Source: Corynebacterium glucuronolyticum DSM 44120 | GTDB taxonomy: Bacteria; Actinomycetota; Actinomycetes; Mycobacteriales; Mycobacteriaceae | Length of the DNA stretch: 64,000 nt | Assembly: GCF_030440595.1 (NCBI RefSeq) | Contig: NZ_CP047452.1 | Span: 2,232,001 to 2,296,000 of the forward strand | Direction: 5' to 3' | Shown here: piece after piece, positions 30,121-39,719 of the stretch | Layout of the letters: every line of letters starts with the position of its first letter | Position numbering within the stretch: the stretch's first letter is position 1 | Notes under the pieces: model-generated | The model's input: the letters and a program-made list of their open reading frames with translations, nothing else | The model's database searches: none | Told to the model about the DNA's origin: nothing | Made by a program: the position numbers and the translations under genes

Positions 30121-31488
30121 GTGCCCCTCGCACTCGCAGAGGCGGCCACAACCAGCGCAAGCCAGCTGGTCATCGCCGCCCTGGTGGGCATCGCCACCAT
30201 TGTTTTACTCATTACCGTCGCCAAAACGCACGCATTCCTCGCGCTGCTGGCGGGCTCGTTCGTCATGGCAATTGTCGCAGGCACTCCCCTTTTGGATGCC
30301 TTCGACTCTTTCACCGACGGTCTCGGCTCCACCGTGGGTGGTGTCGGCGTCCTCATTGTCTTCGGCTCCATGATCGGCACACTGCTCGTTCGCTCGGGTG
30401 GCGCGGACCAGATCGTCGATTCGATCATCTCGCACACACCCAAGGCCAAGCTCGCCTGGGCGATGGCGCTCATCGCGATGATCATCGGCTTACCATTGTT
30501 CTTTGAGGTCGGTGTCGTGCTGCTCATCCCGGTGGTCATGCTCATGGCTAAGAGGACCGGCTTATCCCCCATCCTCCTCGGGGTGCCGGCGCTCGCCGGA
30601 CTGTCCACGTTGCACTGCTTCGTGCCGCCGCACCCCGGTCCGCTCATCGCCATCGATACGCTCGGCGCGAACCTGGGTATCACCCTCGCGTTCGGCATTA
30701 TCATCGGCATCCCCGTGCTCATCCTTTCCGGGCCAGTGCTTGGCACTTTTGCTTCCCGCTGGGTGCCGATCGGCCCGAACCTCACCATCGGCGCGGATCA
30801 GGAGCCGGTTCCGGAGGAGGAACGCCCCAGTTTCGCCACCTCCGTTGCTATTGTGGCGATCCCCGTTGTGTTGATGCTGGTGCAGGCTATCTTTGAGATT
30901 TTCGCCATTGAGATTCCCGTTGTCACCACCCTCGTACACTTCTTTGGCAAGCCCCTCATGGCACTGTTATCCGCCATCATCTACGGCATGTTTGCACTGG
31001 GAACGCGCGGTGGGCGCGGGTTCCGCGGTGCCAATAAGCTCATCGGCGAGGCCTTCGCCCCAATCGCGGGCATTCTCCTCATCGTGGGCGCAGGTGGCGG
31101 GTTCAAGCAAACGCTCGTGGATTCGGGCATCGCCACCGTTCTCGGCGAGTGGCTAGCTGCCCAGCCGATTTCTCCGCTTCTTGCTGGCTGGCTCATCGCA
31201 GTGTTCATCCGCCTGGCTACGGGTTCCGCAACCGTCGCGACGATCACCGCGGCAGGCTTGGCGGCACCGCTTGCGGAGGGGCTCAGTTCCCCCGAGCTCG
31301 CCCTCATGGTGCTTGCTGTCGGTGCGGGGTCAAACTTCCTCTCGCACGTCAACGATGCGGGTTTCTGGCTTATCAAGGAGTATTTCGGAATGACCGTCGG
31401 CCAGACGTTCAAGACGTGGTCGCTTATCACCACGCTTATCTCCGTCTTCGGCCTCGTCTTTGTCCTTCTTCTCAGCCTCGTGTTCTAG
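30121..31488 (+). CDS. gntP: GntP family gluconate/sugar-acid permease
   Basis: A 455-residue membrane protein of normal family length with about 12-14 helices. Signatures include GLPLFFEVGVVLLIPV, HPGPLIAIDTLGANLG, GAGGGFKQTLVDSG and the end HVNDAGFWLIKEYFGMTVGQTFKTW. GTG 30121 is taken as start because AAGGAG lies 8 bases upstream and because earlier codons encode repeat-derived sequence. It probably imports gluconate by proton symport. It stands apart from gntK by about 1.5 kb. Confidence 0.87.
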   Translation: MPLALAEAATTSASQLVIAALVGIATIVLLITVAKTHAFLALLAGSFVMAIVAGTPLLDAFDSFTDGLGSTVGGVGVLIVFGSMIGTLLVRSGGADQIVDSIISHTPKAKLAWAMALIAMIIGLPLFFEVGVVLLIPVVMLMAKRTGLSPILLGVPALAGLSTLHCFVPPHPGPLIAIDTLGANLGITLAFGIIIGIPVLILSGPVLGTFASRWVPIGPNLTIGADQEPVPEEERPSFATSVAIVAIPVVLMLVQAIFEIFAIEIPVVTTLVHFFGKPLMALLSAIIYGMFALGTRGGRGFRGANKLIGEAFAPIAGILLIVGAGGGFKQTLVDSGIATVLGEWLAAQPISPLLAGWLIAVFIRLATGSATVATITAAGLAAPLAEGLSSPELALMVLAVGAGSNFLSHVNDAGFWLIKEYFGMTVGQTFKTWSLITTLISVFGLVFVLLLSLVF

Positions 31489-31742
31489 ACCACGTCCGCG
31501 CAATTGTCCGCCCCGGGGTCGGGGTGTCCACCCCGAGGTATTAGCCCCGGGGTTCGGCTTGCTCGCTCCCCGGGTTTTTCATGTGCGCCCCGACAGCCCT
31601 GCTTAAGCCCCGAACGTGGCCCTGAACACCGAAGAGCCACATGCACCGAAGCGCATGTGGCCTATCGCTATTCGTTTGTGCTTTCCGGGTCCGCCAGTTG
31701 TATGTCTGGAGGAGATTCCAGCTGCGTGTACGGAGGAGATTG
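31489..31742. other. Region with multiple G+C-rich hairpins
   Basis: No gene is seen. Two CCCCGGGG palindromes, a TCGGGGT/ACCCCGA hairpin near 31518, a terminator-like CCCGGGG...CCCCGGG-TTTTT at about 31552-31579, and a 9-bp hairpin (31636-31644 / 31653-31661) that may end the leftward tRNA-Leu transcript. Confidence 0.5.
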
Positions 31743-31827
31743 TGGTGCGCCCGGGGAGACTTGAACTCCCACGCCCTAAGGCACTAGAACCTAAATCTAG
31801 CGCGTCTGCCAATTCCGCCACGGGCGC
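31743..31827 (-). tRNA. tRNA-Leu (TAG)
   Basis: An 85-base tRNA with a long variable arm. The acceptor pairs GCGCCCG with CGGGCGC, the anticodon is TAG in the ATTTAGGT loop, the T-arm has GTTCAAGTCTC, and the 3' ACCA is encoded. Class II structure fits leucine. Confidence 0.93.
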
Positions 31828-31908
31828 CTGCCGTCTCACACGTACGACGGCGAAAGATATAGTAACGCGAATAGGGGATAAAAACCTAATCGGATATAAT
31901 CCGAAAGT

Positions 31909-32313
31909 ATGACTGGGAAAAAGAAGTTCAAGGTACGCTTCTCCCACATCCTTCTTCTCACGCTCGGCGTCGCGTTCACGCTGGTCGCGGCGTATTGGCA
32001 GTGGCAGAGGTACACCTCGCCGGACGGCAGTGTGCAGAACTTGGGCTATGCCATTCAGTGGCCCATCTTCGGCGGCTTCCTCGTTTTCTTCTACCTCAAG
32101 GTGCGGGACTACGAAAACGACCGCCTCAACGAAGACGAGTTTAGCCAGGAACTCGAGCAGCTGGAGGAGGAGAACTCCGAGAAGAAGGGGAAAAAGAAGG
32201 TGACGACGGTGTCCTCCGAGTGGATGCCGTCACCAGTCAACACAGACATCGAGGCGTACAACGAGAAGTTTGCGCCTCGCCGACGAAAGGATCGACATGA
32301 CGGAGACGACTAA
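31909..32313 (+). CDS. Conserved actinobacterial membrane protein (LprD-position homologue)
   Basis: A 134-residue protein with a basic N-terminus, two hydrophobic helices (about 12-30 and 48-64) and a charged cytoplasmic tail rich in Glu and Lys ending in RRRKDRHDGDD. No catalytic motif. In mycobacteria the gene in this position beside the DUF3817 gene is lprD (Rv1343c); here the start lacks a lipobox, so it is not a lipoprotein. It overlaps the DUF3817 gene by 17 bp, indicating co-translation. Confidence 0.75.
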   Translation: MTGKKKFKVRFSHILLLTLGVAFTLVAAYWQWQRYTSPDGSVQNLGYAIQWPIFGGFLVFFYLKVRDYENDRLNEDEFSQELEQLEEENSEKKGKKKVTTVSSEWMPSPVNTDIEAYNEKFAPRRRKDRHDGDD

Positions 32314-32656
32314 GAAGATTCACCCGGGGAGGAAGAAACGTGTAGCCAAGGCGCTGCGCTTCTATTCCATCGCCGCGTGGGTGACGGGTGTGTGGCTCCT
32401 CGTCCTTGTTACGCGCATGATCTGCGATTACGGCTTTGGCGTGGAGATTCCGGCCTGGGCCTCGGCGATCGGCCCGCTCCACGGCCTGTTCTACATCATT
32501 TACCTCGTGGCTACGGTGAACCTCACCACGCAGGCACGGTGGGATCTCACCAAGGCGTTCCTCACCGCGCTTGCGGGCACGATTCCGTTCCTGTCCTTCG
32601 TGGCGGAGCATTACCGCCGCAAGGAAGTTACTGAGAAATTTGAGCTAAACGCGTAG
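32297..32656 (+). CDS. DUF3817 domain-containing membrane protein
   Basis: A 119-residue integral membrane protein with three helices. The family pattern ALRFYSIAAWVTGVWLLVLV lies near the N-terminus, and GPLHGLFYIIYLVA with conserved His in the middle. Start ATG 32297 was chosen over an upstream ATG because it begins the family. It converges on rdgB with a 29-bp 3' overlap. Function unknown; it corresponds to Rv1342c. Confidence 0.85.
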   Translation: MTETTKKIHPGRKKRVAKALRFYSIAAWVTGVWLLVLVTRMICDYGFGVEIPAWASAIGPLHGLFYIIYLVATVNLTTQARWDLTKAFLTALAGTIPFLSFVAEHYRRKEVTEKFELNA

Positions 32657-33191
32657 CGATCTTTCGCATCGCTTGGCCCCTGTGGGACAGTCGGTCTTTT
32701 TCCTCCGCCGTCAATTCGGCGGAGGTTTTTCCGTTTCCGTCGTGGGGGATGAAAATCGGGTCGTAGCCGAAGCCGTTCTCGCCGCGGGGCTCGGTGGCGA
32801 TGGTGCCCTCCCAGTGGCATTCCTCCACGTATTCCTCGCCGTCGGGGGTGACAAGTGCCACACAGCAGACGAACGCCGCCTCGCGGGGGAGGTCGGTGAG
32901 CTGGGCGAGGAGGAGCTTGTTGTTGGCTTCGTCGTCGCCGTGGGTGCCTGACCAGCGGGCGGAGAGGATCCCCGGCATGCCGTTTAGGGCTTCGACGGTG
33001 AGGCCGGAGTCGTCGGCAAGCGTGACAAGGCCGGTGGCCTTGGCACCGGCGCGGGCTTTGATGAGGGCGTTTTCTTTAAAGCTCAGGCCGTCCTCGACGG
33101 GCTCGGGGTAATCGGGGGTGACGACCTCGAGGCCGGTGAGTCTCTTCAATTCTGCGGCTTTAGCCGCGTTGTGGCTGGCAAGGAGGATCAC
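32628..33191 (-). CDS. rdgB: XTP/dITP pyrophosphatase (RdgB/HAM1)
   Basis: A 187-residue house-cleaning nucleotide pyrophosphatase that hydrolyses dITP, XTP and related non-canonical nucleotides. [16 protein letters not shown] at the N-terminus, the [10 protein letters not shown] segment, the [11 protein letters not shown] metal site, SARWSG, and [10 protein letters not shown] with LSHRGQAM near the end are all diagnostic. Its ATG overlaps the rph stop by 4 bp. It is last in the leftward rhomboid-murI-rph operon. Confidence 0.95.
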   Translation of the reverse strand: MILLASHNAAKAAELKRLTGLEVVTPDYPEPVEDGLSFKENALIKARAGAKATGLVTLADDSGLTVEALNGMPGILSARWSGTHGDDEANNKLLLAQLTDLPREAAFVCCVALVTPDGEEYVEECHWEGTIATEPRGENGFGYDPIFIPHDGNGKTSAELTAEEKDRLSHRGQAMRKIATRLAQISQ

Positions 33192-33901
33192 GCGAGGGCC
33201 TTTTTTTGCTTTTCGACGAGCTCCCGGCAGCCCTTTTCACCAAGATCCAGGAGGGTTCCCAGCTGCTCTCGGGAGAAGTCACCGTGCTCGCCGGTGCCCT
33301 GGATCTCCACGAACGTGCCGTTTTCCTTCATGATGATATTCATGTCCACCTCGGCGCGGGAGTCCTCCTCGTACGGGAGGTCGAGGCACGGGTGGCCGTC
33401 GATAAGCCCCACGGAGATAGCGGCGACGGGTGGGAGCAGCGCATCCGTCTTGTCGATGGAGGCCAGCGCATCAGCGAGCGCAACGTACGCACCCGTGATG
33501 GAGGCCGTGCGCGTGCCACCGTCTGCCTGCAGGACATCGCAGTCCAGCGCAATGGTGTACTCCCCCAGTTTGGTGAGGTCGATCGCTGCCCGCAGGGACC
33601 GGCCGACGAGGCGGGAGATCTCCTGCGTCCGCCCCTTAACTTTGCCCTTGACAGACTCACGCGGATTGCGCTCGTTGGTGGCGGCCGGGAGCATGGCGTA
33701 CTCGGCCGTCAGCCACCCCTCGCCCGAATCCTTCTTGAACCGGGGCACGCCCTCCTGCACGCTCGCCGTACACATGACCCGGGTACGACCGAACTCCACC
33801 AGTACGGACCCAGCCGGGTTCGTGGTGAAGTTGCGGGTGATTTTTACTTCTCGAAGCTCGTCAGTTGCGCGGCCATCCGCGCGGGTAAAGGTTTCACTCA
33901 T
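33188..33901 (-). CDS. rph: Ribonuclease PH
   Basis: A 237-residue phosphorolytic 3'-5' exoribonuclease trimming tRNA 3' ends. The family signature [70 protein letters not shown], and the metal-binding [18 protein letters not shown] are complete. Overlaps rdgB by 4 bp and the MBL gene by 4 bp, so the three are translated together. Confidence 0.96.
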   Translation of the reverse strand: MSETFTRADGRATDELREVKITRNFTTNPAGSVLVEFGRTRVMCTASVQEGVPRFKKDSGEGWLTAEYAMLPAATNERNPRESVKGKVKGRTQEISRLVGRSLRAAIDLTKLGEYTIALDCDVLQADGGTRTASITGAYVALADALASIDKTDALLPPVAAISVGLIDGHPCLDLPYEEDSRAEVDMNIIMKENGTFVEIQGTGEHGDFSREQLGTLLDLGEKGCRELVEKQKKALA

Positions 33902-34665
33902 AGCTCCAAGCTTAACCCGGGACGCGCGACGAGCACCTCCCCGGGGAACTCCGCCTTCGCAGCACTGACCGCACCCTCGCGGTCACCCCACGGCGGAATA
34001 TGGGTGATAAGCAGACGCTTCGCACTGGCCCGGCGCGCAATATCGCCCGCCTCACCGCCGGACATGTGCATGTCTGCGGGCTGTCCGGCGCTCGACGCGC
34101 CCCATGTTGCCTCGCAGATAAACAGGTCCGCATCGCGTGCGCACTCAACGAGATCATCGGTGGCGGAGGAGTCACCCGAGTAGGCAAGAACCGTACCCGA
34201 ATGGCGGTGCGTGAGACGCAGTGCGTAGGCATCAATGGGGTGGATGGCATGGAACGGTTCGACGGTGAAGCCCTCGACGATCTCCTTCGTTCCCACGTGC
34301 CACGGCCCGAACGCGAACGTATCCGTGATGTCATCGATGCCCTCGGGGTCATCGCTAATCAGCCTACCCATGCGCCCCGGGGTTTCCGGCGGGCCGAACA
34401 AGAGATGCCGCCCCTCGGCCTTGTGCGTGGGGTGGAAACGCCGCCATACCAGGAGGCTGGGGAAATCGGCGCAGTGATCCGAGTGCAGGTGACTAAACAG
34501 GACGTGCGCCTCCGCGGGGTTGATGCGGCGCTCAAGCTCCGCCATGACACCGGAGCCGATATCCATGACGATGGCCGGGCGCTCCCCGTCCTGGAGAAGA
34601 TAGCCGGAAGACGGACCCACCGCGCTTCCCACGGAACCAGTACACCCAAGGATCGTCAGCTTCAT
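33898..34665 (-). CDS. MBL-fold hydrolase, Rv1339-like cyclic-nucleotide phosphodiesterase candidate
   Basis: A 255-residue metallo-beta-lactamase-fold protein. It has the metal motif HLHSDHCAD near residue 59, [11 protein letters not shown], the distal Asp in [11 protein letters not shown], and ITHIPP near the C-terminus. The mycobacterial protein in the same murI-rph position (Rv1339) hydrolyses cAMP, so a cyclic-nucleotide phosphodiesterase role is plausible. RNase Z activity is less likely by context. It ends 4 bp into rph. Confidence 0.8.
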   Translation of the reverse strand: MKLTILGCTGSVGSAVGPSSGYLLQDGERPAIVMDIGSGVMAELERRINPAEAHVLFSHLHSDHCADFPSLLVWRRFHPTHKAEGRHLLFGPPETPGRMGRLISDDPEGIDDITDTFAFGPWHVGTKEIVEGFTVEPFHAIHPIDAYALRLTHRHSGTVLAYSGDSSATDDLVECARDADLFICEATWGASSAGQPADMHMSGGEAGDIARRASAKRLLITHIPPWGDREGAVSAAKAEFPGEVLVARPGLSLEL

Positions 34666-34682
34666 GGCGCTAAGTCTACCCG

Positions 34683-35468
34683 CTACATCTCAAACCAGTT
34701 GATGCCGGTGTCCACGAACCGACTGGCTAACTGTGCAAAAAGACGCGGGTCCCCTGTGGTTTCGTACCTGCGCTCGGGTTCCGCATCCTCCGGCGCGAGC
34801 AGGTCCTCCTCCATGAGCAGGCGAACCACCGCCTTCGCTGTTTCTTCCGAGGAACTGACGAGTGTGACGTGATCGCCGATCGCCAGCTGGATCACTCCGG
34901 ACAGGAGGGGGTAATGCGTGCAGCCGAGGACACATGTATCCACCCCCGCCTCCTGCAGGGGCGACACATACGCCTGCGCCACACCGAGGATCTGGCGGCC
35001 CGTTGTGATACCCCGTTCCACAAAGTCCACAAAACGGGGCGCGGGCGCGGCGTAGCACGTGACGCCCTCGTAGCTTTCCATCTGCCGCTGGTACTCACCG
35101 GAACGGATGGTGCCCACCGTCCCCAGAACAGCAACCTTGCCGTTCTTGGTCACCTGTACCGCCCTGCGCACCGCCGGTTCGATGACGCCGAGAACGGGAA
35201 CATCGTAGAGTGCGCGCGCCTCATCGAGGAACACGCTTGTTGCCGTGTTGCAGGCGATGACCAACAGTTTGATGTCCCGGGCGACAAGTTGATCAGCAAC
35301 GGATGTGCTCAGTGCGCGCACCTCATCTGCCGTCCTCGGCCCGTAGGGCGCGTGCGCCGTATCCCCCAGGTAGTGGATGGACTCGTGGGGCAGCTGATCC
35401 GCGATCGCGCGGGCAACCGTCAGCCCGCCAACCCCGGAATCGAAGATCCCAATTGGCCGTGCATCCAT
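34683..35468 (-). CDS. murI: Glutamate racemase
   Basis: A 261-residue enzyme providing D-glutamate for peptidoglycan. The two catalytic cysteines appear in [10 protein letters not shown] and [10 protein letters not shown]; the start [18 protein letters not shown] and [11 protein letters not shown] are typical. ATG 35468 was chosen because it overlaps the upstream gene stop as TGATG; a longer frame upstream is non-family sequence. It lies in the operon with envelope genes. Confidence 0.95.
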   Translation of the reverse strand: MDARPIGIFDSGVGGLTVARAIADQLPHESIHYLGDTAHAPYGPRTADEVRALSTSVADQLVARDIKLLVIACNTATSVFLDEARALYDVPVLGVIEPAVRRAVQVTKNGKVAVLGTVGTIRSGEYQRQMESYEGVTCYAAPAPRFVDFVERGITTGRQILGVAQAYVSPLQEAGVDTCVLGCTHYPLLSGVIQLAIGDHVTLVSSSEETAKAVVRLLMEEDLLAPEDAEPERRYETTGDPRLFAQLASRFVDTGINWFEM

Positions 35469-36388
35469 CAGATGAACCTCCGCAGCTGGACGTTGAGTTG
35501 ATCGATGAGCCCGTTCGCCCAGGCAACGAGCGGCTCCGCGCCGGGAATAGGGATGGCGATGTGTCCGATGGGCCCGGTCGGCACGGCGGGTGCTGTGGGT
35601 GCCGTAGGCGCGCCGGAGGCCGCCTGCGTCTGCACGGGACCTGCGCACGTGAGTGGCTCGGAGCTATCCAGGAGTGGGCGCAGCTTGTTGGCTGCACGGG
35701 TGGCGGCGTCGGAGGCGCGGGTGAAGGTGTTATCCGGGGTGCGGACGGCGACGGAGGCACCCACCCATCCCCCACCCACGGGGAGGATTGCGCCCTGGCG
35801 CAGGGAATATCCGTGCTCTGGTAGCCAGCCACCCTTGATTTTCGCGCCGGGGAAGCCGCCGAAAGCCCACCGCTGGTAGTCCACGACGTTGCCCATCATG
35901 GCTTCCACCTCTGGGCCTTTGTCCACGCATGGGATGGCTGCGAAGAAAGCTGCTTGGTCAGCAACAGTCCACGAAGGCATCGCCCACCAGCCGGGGTTGA
36001 CGGTGGTGGACCCGCCATCGCGGAGCACGGCGTTGACTTTGGCCGTGGCCTGCCAGCCGCCGAGTGCCGACCAGAGCCTGTCGGCAGCCGCGTTATCGGA
36101 GACGGTGATCGCGGCGGTGGCATCGCCTGTAAGGGCTGGGTTGTGGCGCAGGGCGGCGATGGCCAGGGGAACCTTGCCTGTGGAGTAGGCGGGGAAATCG
36201 GTGATGGTTCCCGCTGACCGGGTGCCCGAGGCGTCGTGAAGCGCGATACCCACGGGAACCCCCGTTTCAGCGGTGACTTCTGCGGCGACCCGATCCAGAT
36301 CGGCTTGGGCGACGGCTGCGGACGCGACGGACGGAACCGCTGTGGCTGCTGTTGCCACGCATGCCAGCGCTACGAGAATTTTTTTCAC
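35468..36388 (-). CDS. Secreted serine hydrolase with beta-lactamase/PBP-like triad
   Basis: A 306-residue exported protein. Start GTG 36388 (AAGG nearby) gives a clean Sec signal ([23 protein letters not shown]). The mature part shows the three active-site elements of the class A beta-lactamase / DD-peptidase fold: SxxK as Ser69-Thr-Gly-Lys72, SDN at 97-99 and KGG at 185-187. A Pro/Thr/Ala-rich linker and an amphipathic C-terminal helix follow. It is paralogous to the adjacent lipoprotein and lies just before murI. It may be a peptidoglycan hydrolase, an esterase or a catalytically altered relative; the Glu166 of true beta-lactamases is not evident. Confidence 0.75.
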   Translation of the reverse strand: MKKILVALACVATAATAVPSVASAAVAQADLDRVAAEVTAETGVPVGIALHDASGTRSAGTITDFPAYSTGKVPLAIAALRHNPALTGDATAAITVSDNAAADRLWSALGGWQATAKVNAVLRDGGSTTVNPGWWAMPSWTVADQAAFFAAIPCVDKGPEVEAMMGNVVDYQRWAFGGFPGAKIKGGWLPEHGYSLRQGAILPVGGGWVGASVAVRTPDNTFTRASDAATRAANKLRPLLDSSEPLTCAGPVQTQAASGAPTAPTAPAVPTGPIGHIAIPIPGAEPLVAWANGLIDQLNVQLRRFI

Positions 36389-36414
36389 AACTACCACCTT
36401 AAAATGTGTACCTC

Positions 36415-37278
36415 TTAGGATCTGAAGGTGACGGCGCAGTCGCGCCCCACCGCCTGTTTCAGATACGGGCGGAGAGCCTTCACTGCACGCGACAACGCAT
36501 CTTCCGCATCCTCGCGATACTCCTCGGATTCCACGTTCGTGGCAAGGACGATTGTCACGTCTCTTCCGTCGGCAACAGGCACAATCCCCATCTGCCGGGC
36601 CTGGTACGTGCCGTCATCGTCAGGACCCCAGCCACCCTTGAACTCCGCGTTCTTCAGCTCACCGAGACCCCAGCGCTGCTCGTCGATAACGTCGCCCATG
36701 TAATTGAGGGCGGCATCGGCATTGTCCAAACAGCGCAGGTTGGACATAAACCTCGCCTGGTGGCGCAGGCTCCACTGGGTTGCGCCGTAGGGTTCATTGG
36801 GGGCAATCTTTACCTTCGTCGCCGTGTCACCCGACGCAACGAGCACATCCTCGACGGCTGCGGCGCGCTCTTCCGGCGTGCTCCCCAGCGTCTTCCACAG
36901 CGTCCACGCCGTGTCATTATCGGACCAGCGCAGCGTCGCCTCTACAAGGTCGCTATCGGCCAGGTCTGCATCGGCATCGACAGCGGCGAGGACGATCGGA
37001 ACCTTGATGGTGGACCAGGCGTTCGTTGTGGCCAGATCACCTGCCTCGTACGTTCCTGAGCCGTCAATGACAACGACTCCGAACTCCCCGTCAAAGCCGT
37101 CATCCATCGCCGCGTCCACAGCGATCTCCGCCGGGGTGGGGCTCGTGTCAGCCTCCTGTGCTGGCACGGTGGTGACGCGAGCCTGGGTGGTTGCGTTCTG
37201 ACACGCAGTCAGCGCACCGGCTGCCATGGTGGCAGCGAATAAGCAGGCGACAACACGTCCGGTTGCCTTTTGGCTCAT
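36415..37278 (-). CDS. Lipoprotein serine hydrolase with beta-lactamase/PBP-like triad
   Basis: A 287-residue lipoprotein with LTAC (Cys26). Active-site elements are Ser89-Thr-Ile-Lys92, SDN at 119-121 and KGG at 214-216, in the spacing of the serine beta-lactamase fold. It resembles the next gene in the same operon, sharing QRWGLG/QRWAFG and FKGGW/IKGGW. Its start overlaps the rhomboid gene stop by 4 bp. One copy is membrane-anchored and one secreted, which suggests divided cell-wall roles. Substrate unknown. Confidence 0.75.
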   Translation of the reverse strand: MSQKATGRVVACLFAATMAAGALTACQNATTQARVTTVPAQEADTSPTPAEIAVDAAMDDGFDGEFGVVVIDGSGTYEAGDLATTNAWSTIKVPIVLAAVDADADLADSDLVEATLRWSDNDTAWTLWKTLGSTPEERAAAVEDVLVASGDTATKVKIAPNEPYGATQWSLRHQARFMSNLRCLDNADAALNYMGDVIDEQRWGLGELKNAEFKGGWGPDDDGTYQARQMGIVPVADGRDVTIVLATNVESEEYREDAEDALSRAVKALRPYLKQAVGRDCAVTFRS

Positions 37279-37994
37279 CCCTGCTGTACCCCCGTCTTTT
37301 CGGGGCGAATCGGGTCATCGGAGGTGAGGAAAATGCCACAGAGAATCCCTCCGATTGCGCCGAACAGGTGGCCCTGCCAGCTCACCGACGGATCTGCGGG
37401 GAGGACTCCCCAGATGAGACCGGAATAGGTGAATGCGAGAACGACACCGAGGAGGATTTCTCGCAGGGACTTGTTGAAGATACCTCGGACGATGAGGTAG
37501 GCGAGCCATCCGTAGATGACTCCGGAGGCACCGATATGGTTGGTGCCGATTCCGCCAAATACCCACGTTCCGAATCCACCGATCACGGTGCAGATGAGTG
37601 TAACTTCCCAGAACACCCGCTTGCCGGAGCAGCCGACGAGGAATGCGAACACAGCCCCTGCCATCGTGTTGGAGATGATGTGTGACAGATTGGCGTGCAG
37701 CAGCGGGGAGGTGAGGATGAACGGCAGTGAGGAGGGATCCAGCGGGTGAATGCCGAAATTGGACAGGAACCCACCAGTGAGATAGGTGGCGATGAATACT
37801 GCCCAGATGACGATGACGAACCCTACCGCGATGCGCAGCCCAACCTTGATGCCACCCCGTTGACGGGGCTGTTGGGGTGCGGGCGCGGGCGTGCCCGGCA
37901 CGAGTGGTGACTGTCCGTACTGATTAAACTGGCTGGTGTACCCGGGTGTGCGGTACCCGCCACGGGGGTTATCAGAGGAAGAAAAACTATTCAT
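37275..37994 (-). CDS. Rhomboid family intramembrane serine protease
   Basis: A 239-residue protein with six predicted helices after a Gly/Pro/Gln-rich cytoplasmic N-terminus. The catalytic Ser is in GASGVIYGW and the catalytic His in GHLFGAIGG; HANLSHIISNTMAG supplies the Asn/His of the second helix. The start ATG 37994 was chosen (AAAGGA upstream) over two in-frame codons further back. It corresponds to Rv1337. It heads the operon of the two serine-hydrolase-like genes, murI, MBL, rph and rdgB. Confidence 0.88.
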   Translation of the reverse strand: MNSFSSSDNPRGGYRTPGYTSQFNQYGQSPLVPGTPAPAPQQPRQRGGIKVGLRIAVGFVIVIWAVFIATYLTGGFLSNFGIHPLDPSSLPFILTSPLLHANLSHIISNTMAGAVFAFLVGCSGKRVFWEVTLICTVIGGFGTWVFGGIGTNHIGASGVIYGWLAYLIVRGIFNKSLREILLGVVLAFTYSGLIWGVLPADPSVSWQGHLFGAIGGILCGIFLTSDDPIRPEKTGVQQG

Positions 37995-38250
37995 CTGCAC
38001 CGCTGTCCTTTTACACGAGATATCCATGAAAACTTTCGCCGTAAACGATAGCGCATGATGACCGCATCCACGTACTACGGCAACCCGCGTCGGTACCCCT
38101 GCCCCGCGTCCGCCTGTCCCCACTGCTAAGGGCGCAAGGGGCACAAGGGGCGCACGGAGGAGCCATGTCCGGCCCCCGGCAGCCGGTTAGGAAGCGGTTA
38201 CAAGGCCGTTACAACGCGGTGTCTACAGCGCGGTGTCTACAGCGCGATGT
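37995..38250. other. Intergenic region between P1 peptidase and rhomboid genes
   Basis: 256 bp with no gene. Its left-hand end in transcription order carries the 14-bp repeats that spread out from the P1 peptidase stop codon; the remainder should hold the rhomboid operon promoter, but no -10/-35 pair is clear. Confidence 0.4.
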
Positions 38251-38265
38251 CTACAGCGCGATGTC
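38217..38265. repeat. 14-bp tandem repeats across the P1 peptidase stop codon
   Basis: Three 14-bp copies (CGGTGTCTACAGCG twice, then CGATGTCTACAGCG), plus a partial fourth. The last copies contain the end of the coding frame (DIAL-stop); the others are non-coding duplicates of it. The period is not a multiple of three. Confidence 0.85.
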
Positions 38266-39189
38266 CCGAAACGCCAGCCGCCCGTGTGTGCCCGCAGCAT
38301 GGGTGATCGCGCACTGGATGGCCTTTTGAGTCGCATCGGCACTAGCCGCGCACAGCGTCACCATATCGATGTCTGGGCCATTGCCTGCGCCAATTCCTGT
38401 GGATGCGCCGGGGTCTACGGGATCAGCTAGCGCGAAGATCGTGTCACCGTCGAGGGGCGAGTGACTCGGGCGGACGGCGCGGGCGAGCCCGTCGTGGGCG
38501 ACCATCGCCAGGCGCTTCAGCTGCCCCGGCGCGACCGGCGCGTTCGTTGTCACGCAGCCGATGGTGGTGTTGAGCTTCGGGCGAGGCGGGGTGAGGGCAG
38601 AGAACTTTTCGTAATCGACCTTTAGATCTGTGTCCCACAGGCAGTGCGTTGCAGGGTCGACAACATCCCCCATGGGGTTGGCGACGATATACGCCGTGAC
38701 CTCGTATTCTCCTGCAGAAACGGTGGCTGTGCCGAAGCCGCCGGAGATCCTACCTGCGGTCGCTGCTGTGCCGGCACCCACGGAGCCGACGTCTACCTTC
38801 GCCGGGTCACCGTCGGCGGCTAGGGCTGCGGAAAGGGCGGTTTGACCGTCGACAAGCGTGGGGCGGTGCGTAGACGAGCCGACGAAGAGGTCGAAGATGA
38901 CGGCTGCGGGAACGATCGGAACCACCGGCCCGCCGTCGATGACGGGAAAGCCGATGCCGCGTTCCTCCAGCCCGAGCATGACACCGTCGGCGGCGGCAAG
39001 ACCGAAGGCGGAACCGCCGGAGAGGACGATGGCGTGCACCTTTTCTACTGTGTTGTGGGCTTCCAGGAGGTCCGTTTCGCGGGTGCCGGGGCCACCACCA
39101 CGAACATCCACGGCCGCCAAGGCCCCCTCCGGGCACGCGATGACCGTGCAGCCTGTGTCCCCCAGTGTGGCGTGTCCTACGTGGATCAC
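38251..39189 (-). CDS. P1 family peptidase (DmpA/BapA-like), Rv1333 homologue
   Basis: A 312-residue N-terminal-nucleophile aminopeptidase family member (peptidase family S58). VRGGGPGTRETDLL and VLSGGSAFGLAAADGVMLGLEERG are signatures, and the autocleavage/nucleophile region is GCVTTNAPVAPGQL. GTG 39189 is the start because it overlaps the DUF2017 stop as GTGA and matches the family N-terminus; earlier frames are antisense. The substrate is unknown; relatives cleave N-terminal D- or beta-amino acids. Confidence 0.85.
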   Translation of the reverse strand: MIHVGHATLGDTGCTVIACPEGALAAVDVRGGGPGTRETDLLEAHNTVEKVHAIVLSGGSAFGLAAADGVMLGLEERGIGFPVIDGGPVVPIVPAAVIFDLFVGSSTHRPTLVDGQTALSAALAADGDPAKVDVGSVGAGTAATAGRISGGFGTATVSAGEYEVTAYIVANPMGDVVDPATHCLWDTDLKVDYEKFSALTPPRPKLNTTIGCVTTNAPVAPGQLKRLAMVAHDGLARAVRPSHSPLDGDTIFALADPVDPGASTGIGAGNGPDIDMVTLCAASADATQKAIQCAITHAAGTHGRLAFRDIAL

Positions 39190-39719
39190 AGCATGGCCTC
39201 CAAAAGTGAGTCCTGGTGGTAGGCCAGCCACTCCACGAGCCGCTGGCGATCCTCTTCGCTCGTCCCGTTCATTGGGGCGGAGGAGGCGATGTAGAGACGG
39301 ATATCGTTGACGGCTGCCACCCACTGGTTGGCTTCTTCCGGGGTCAGCTGCACAGCAACGTTGCCGTCGGGACCGAGCTTCTGCGCAATCACCTGCAGGT
39401 TTTCCAGCTTCGCCCGGCAGATGTCGTTCTCCGTCAGGCTGCGCATGAGGGCATTGTCGCCGTCGAATTCTTCGTCCTCGGCGCGCTGAAAATCGGGCAG
39501 GAGGCGGGCTAGCCCCGGATCGGTCGGCGGCTCCTTGTGTCCGGAGCTCATGCCCGTGATTTCCTCGAGCGGATCCTTGGGTGCGCTTTGTGTGCGGTCG
39601 ATGAGTTTCTCGGCGACGACGGAGGCGAGGTTGCCGAGCACTTCCCGCTCCATGGGGCCGAGCACTGTCTCAAAGTGCGCGGGCCGCATGAACGGTTTTT
39701 TCTTCTTCCACGCTTCCAT
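39186..39719 (-). CDS. DUF2017 family protein
   Basis: A 177-residue soluble protein with no catalytic motif seen. FETVLGPMEREVLGNLASVVAEKL at about residues 16-39 and the C-terminal EWLAYHQDSLLEAML are typical. It starts right at the clpS stop and corresponds to Rv1332 beside clpS in mycobacteria. It may act with ClpS in protein turnover; that is inferred from the conserved pairing. Confidence 0.85.
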   Translation of the reverse strand: MEAWKKKKPFMRPAHFETVLGPMEREVLGNLASVVAEKLIDRTQSAPKDPLEEITGMSSGHKEPPTDPGLARLLPDFQRAEDEEFDGDNALMRSLTENDICRAKLENLQVIAQKLGPDGNVAVQLTPEEANQWVAAVNDIRLYIASSAPMNGTSEEDRQRLVEWLAYHQDSLLEAML

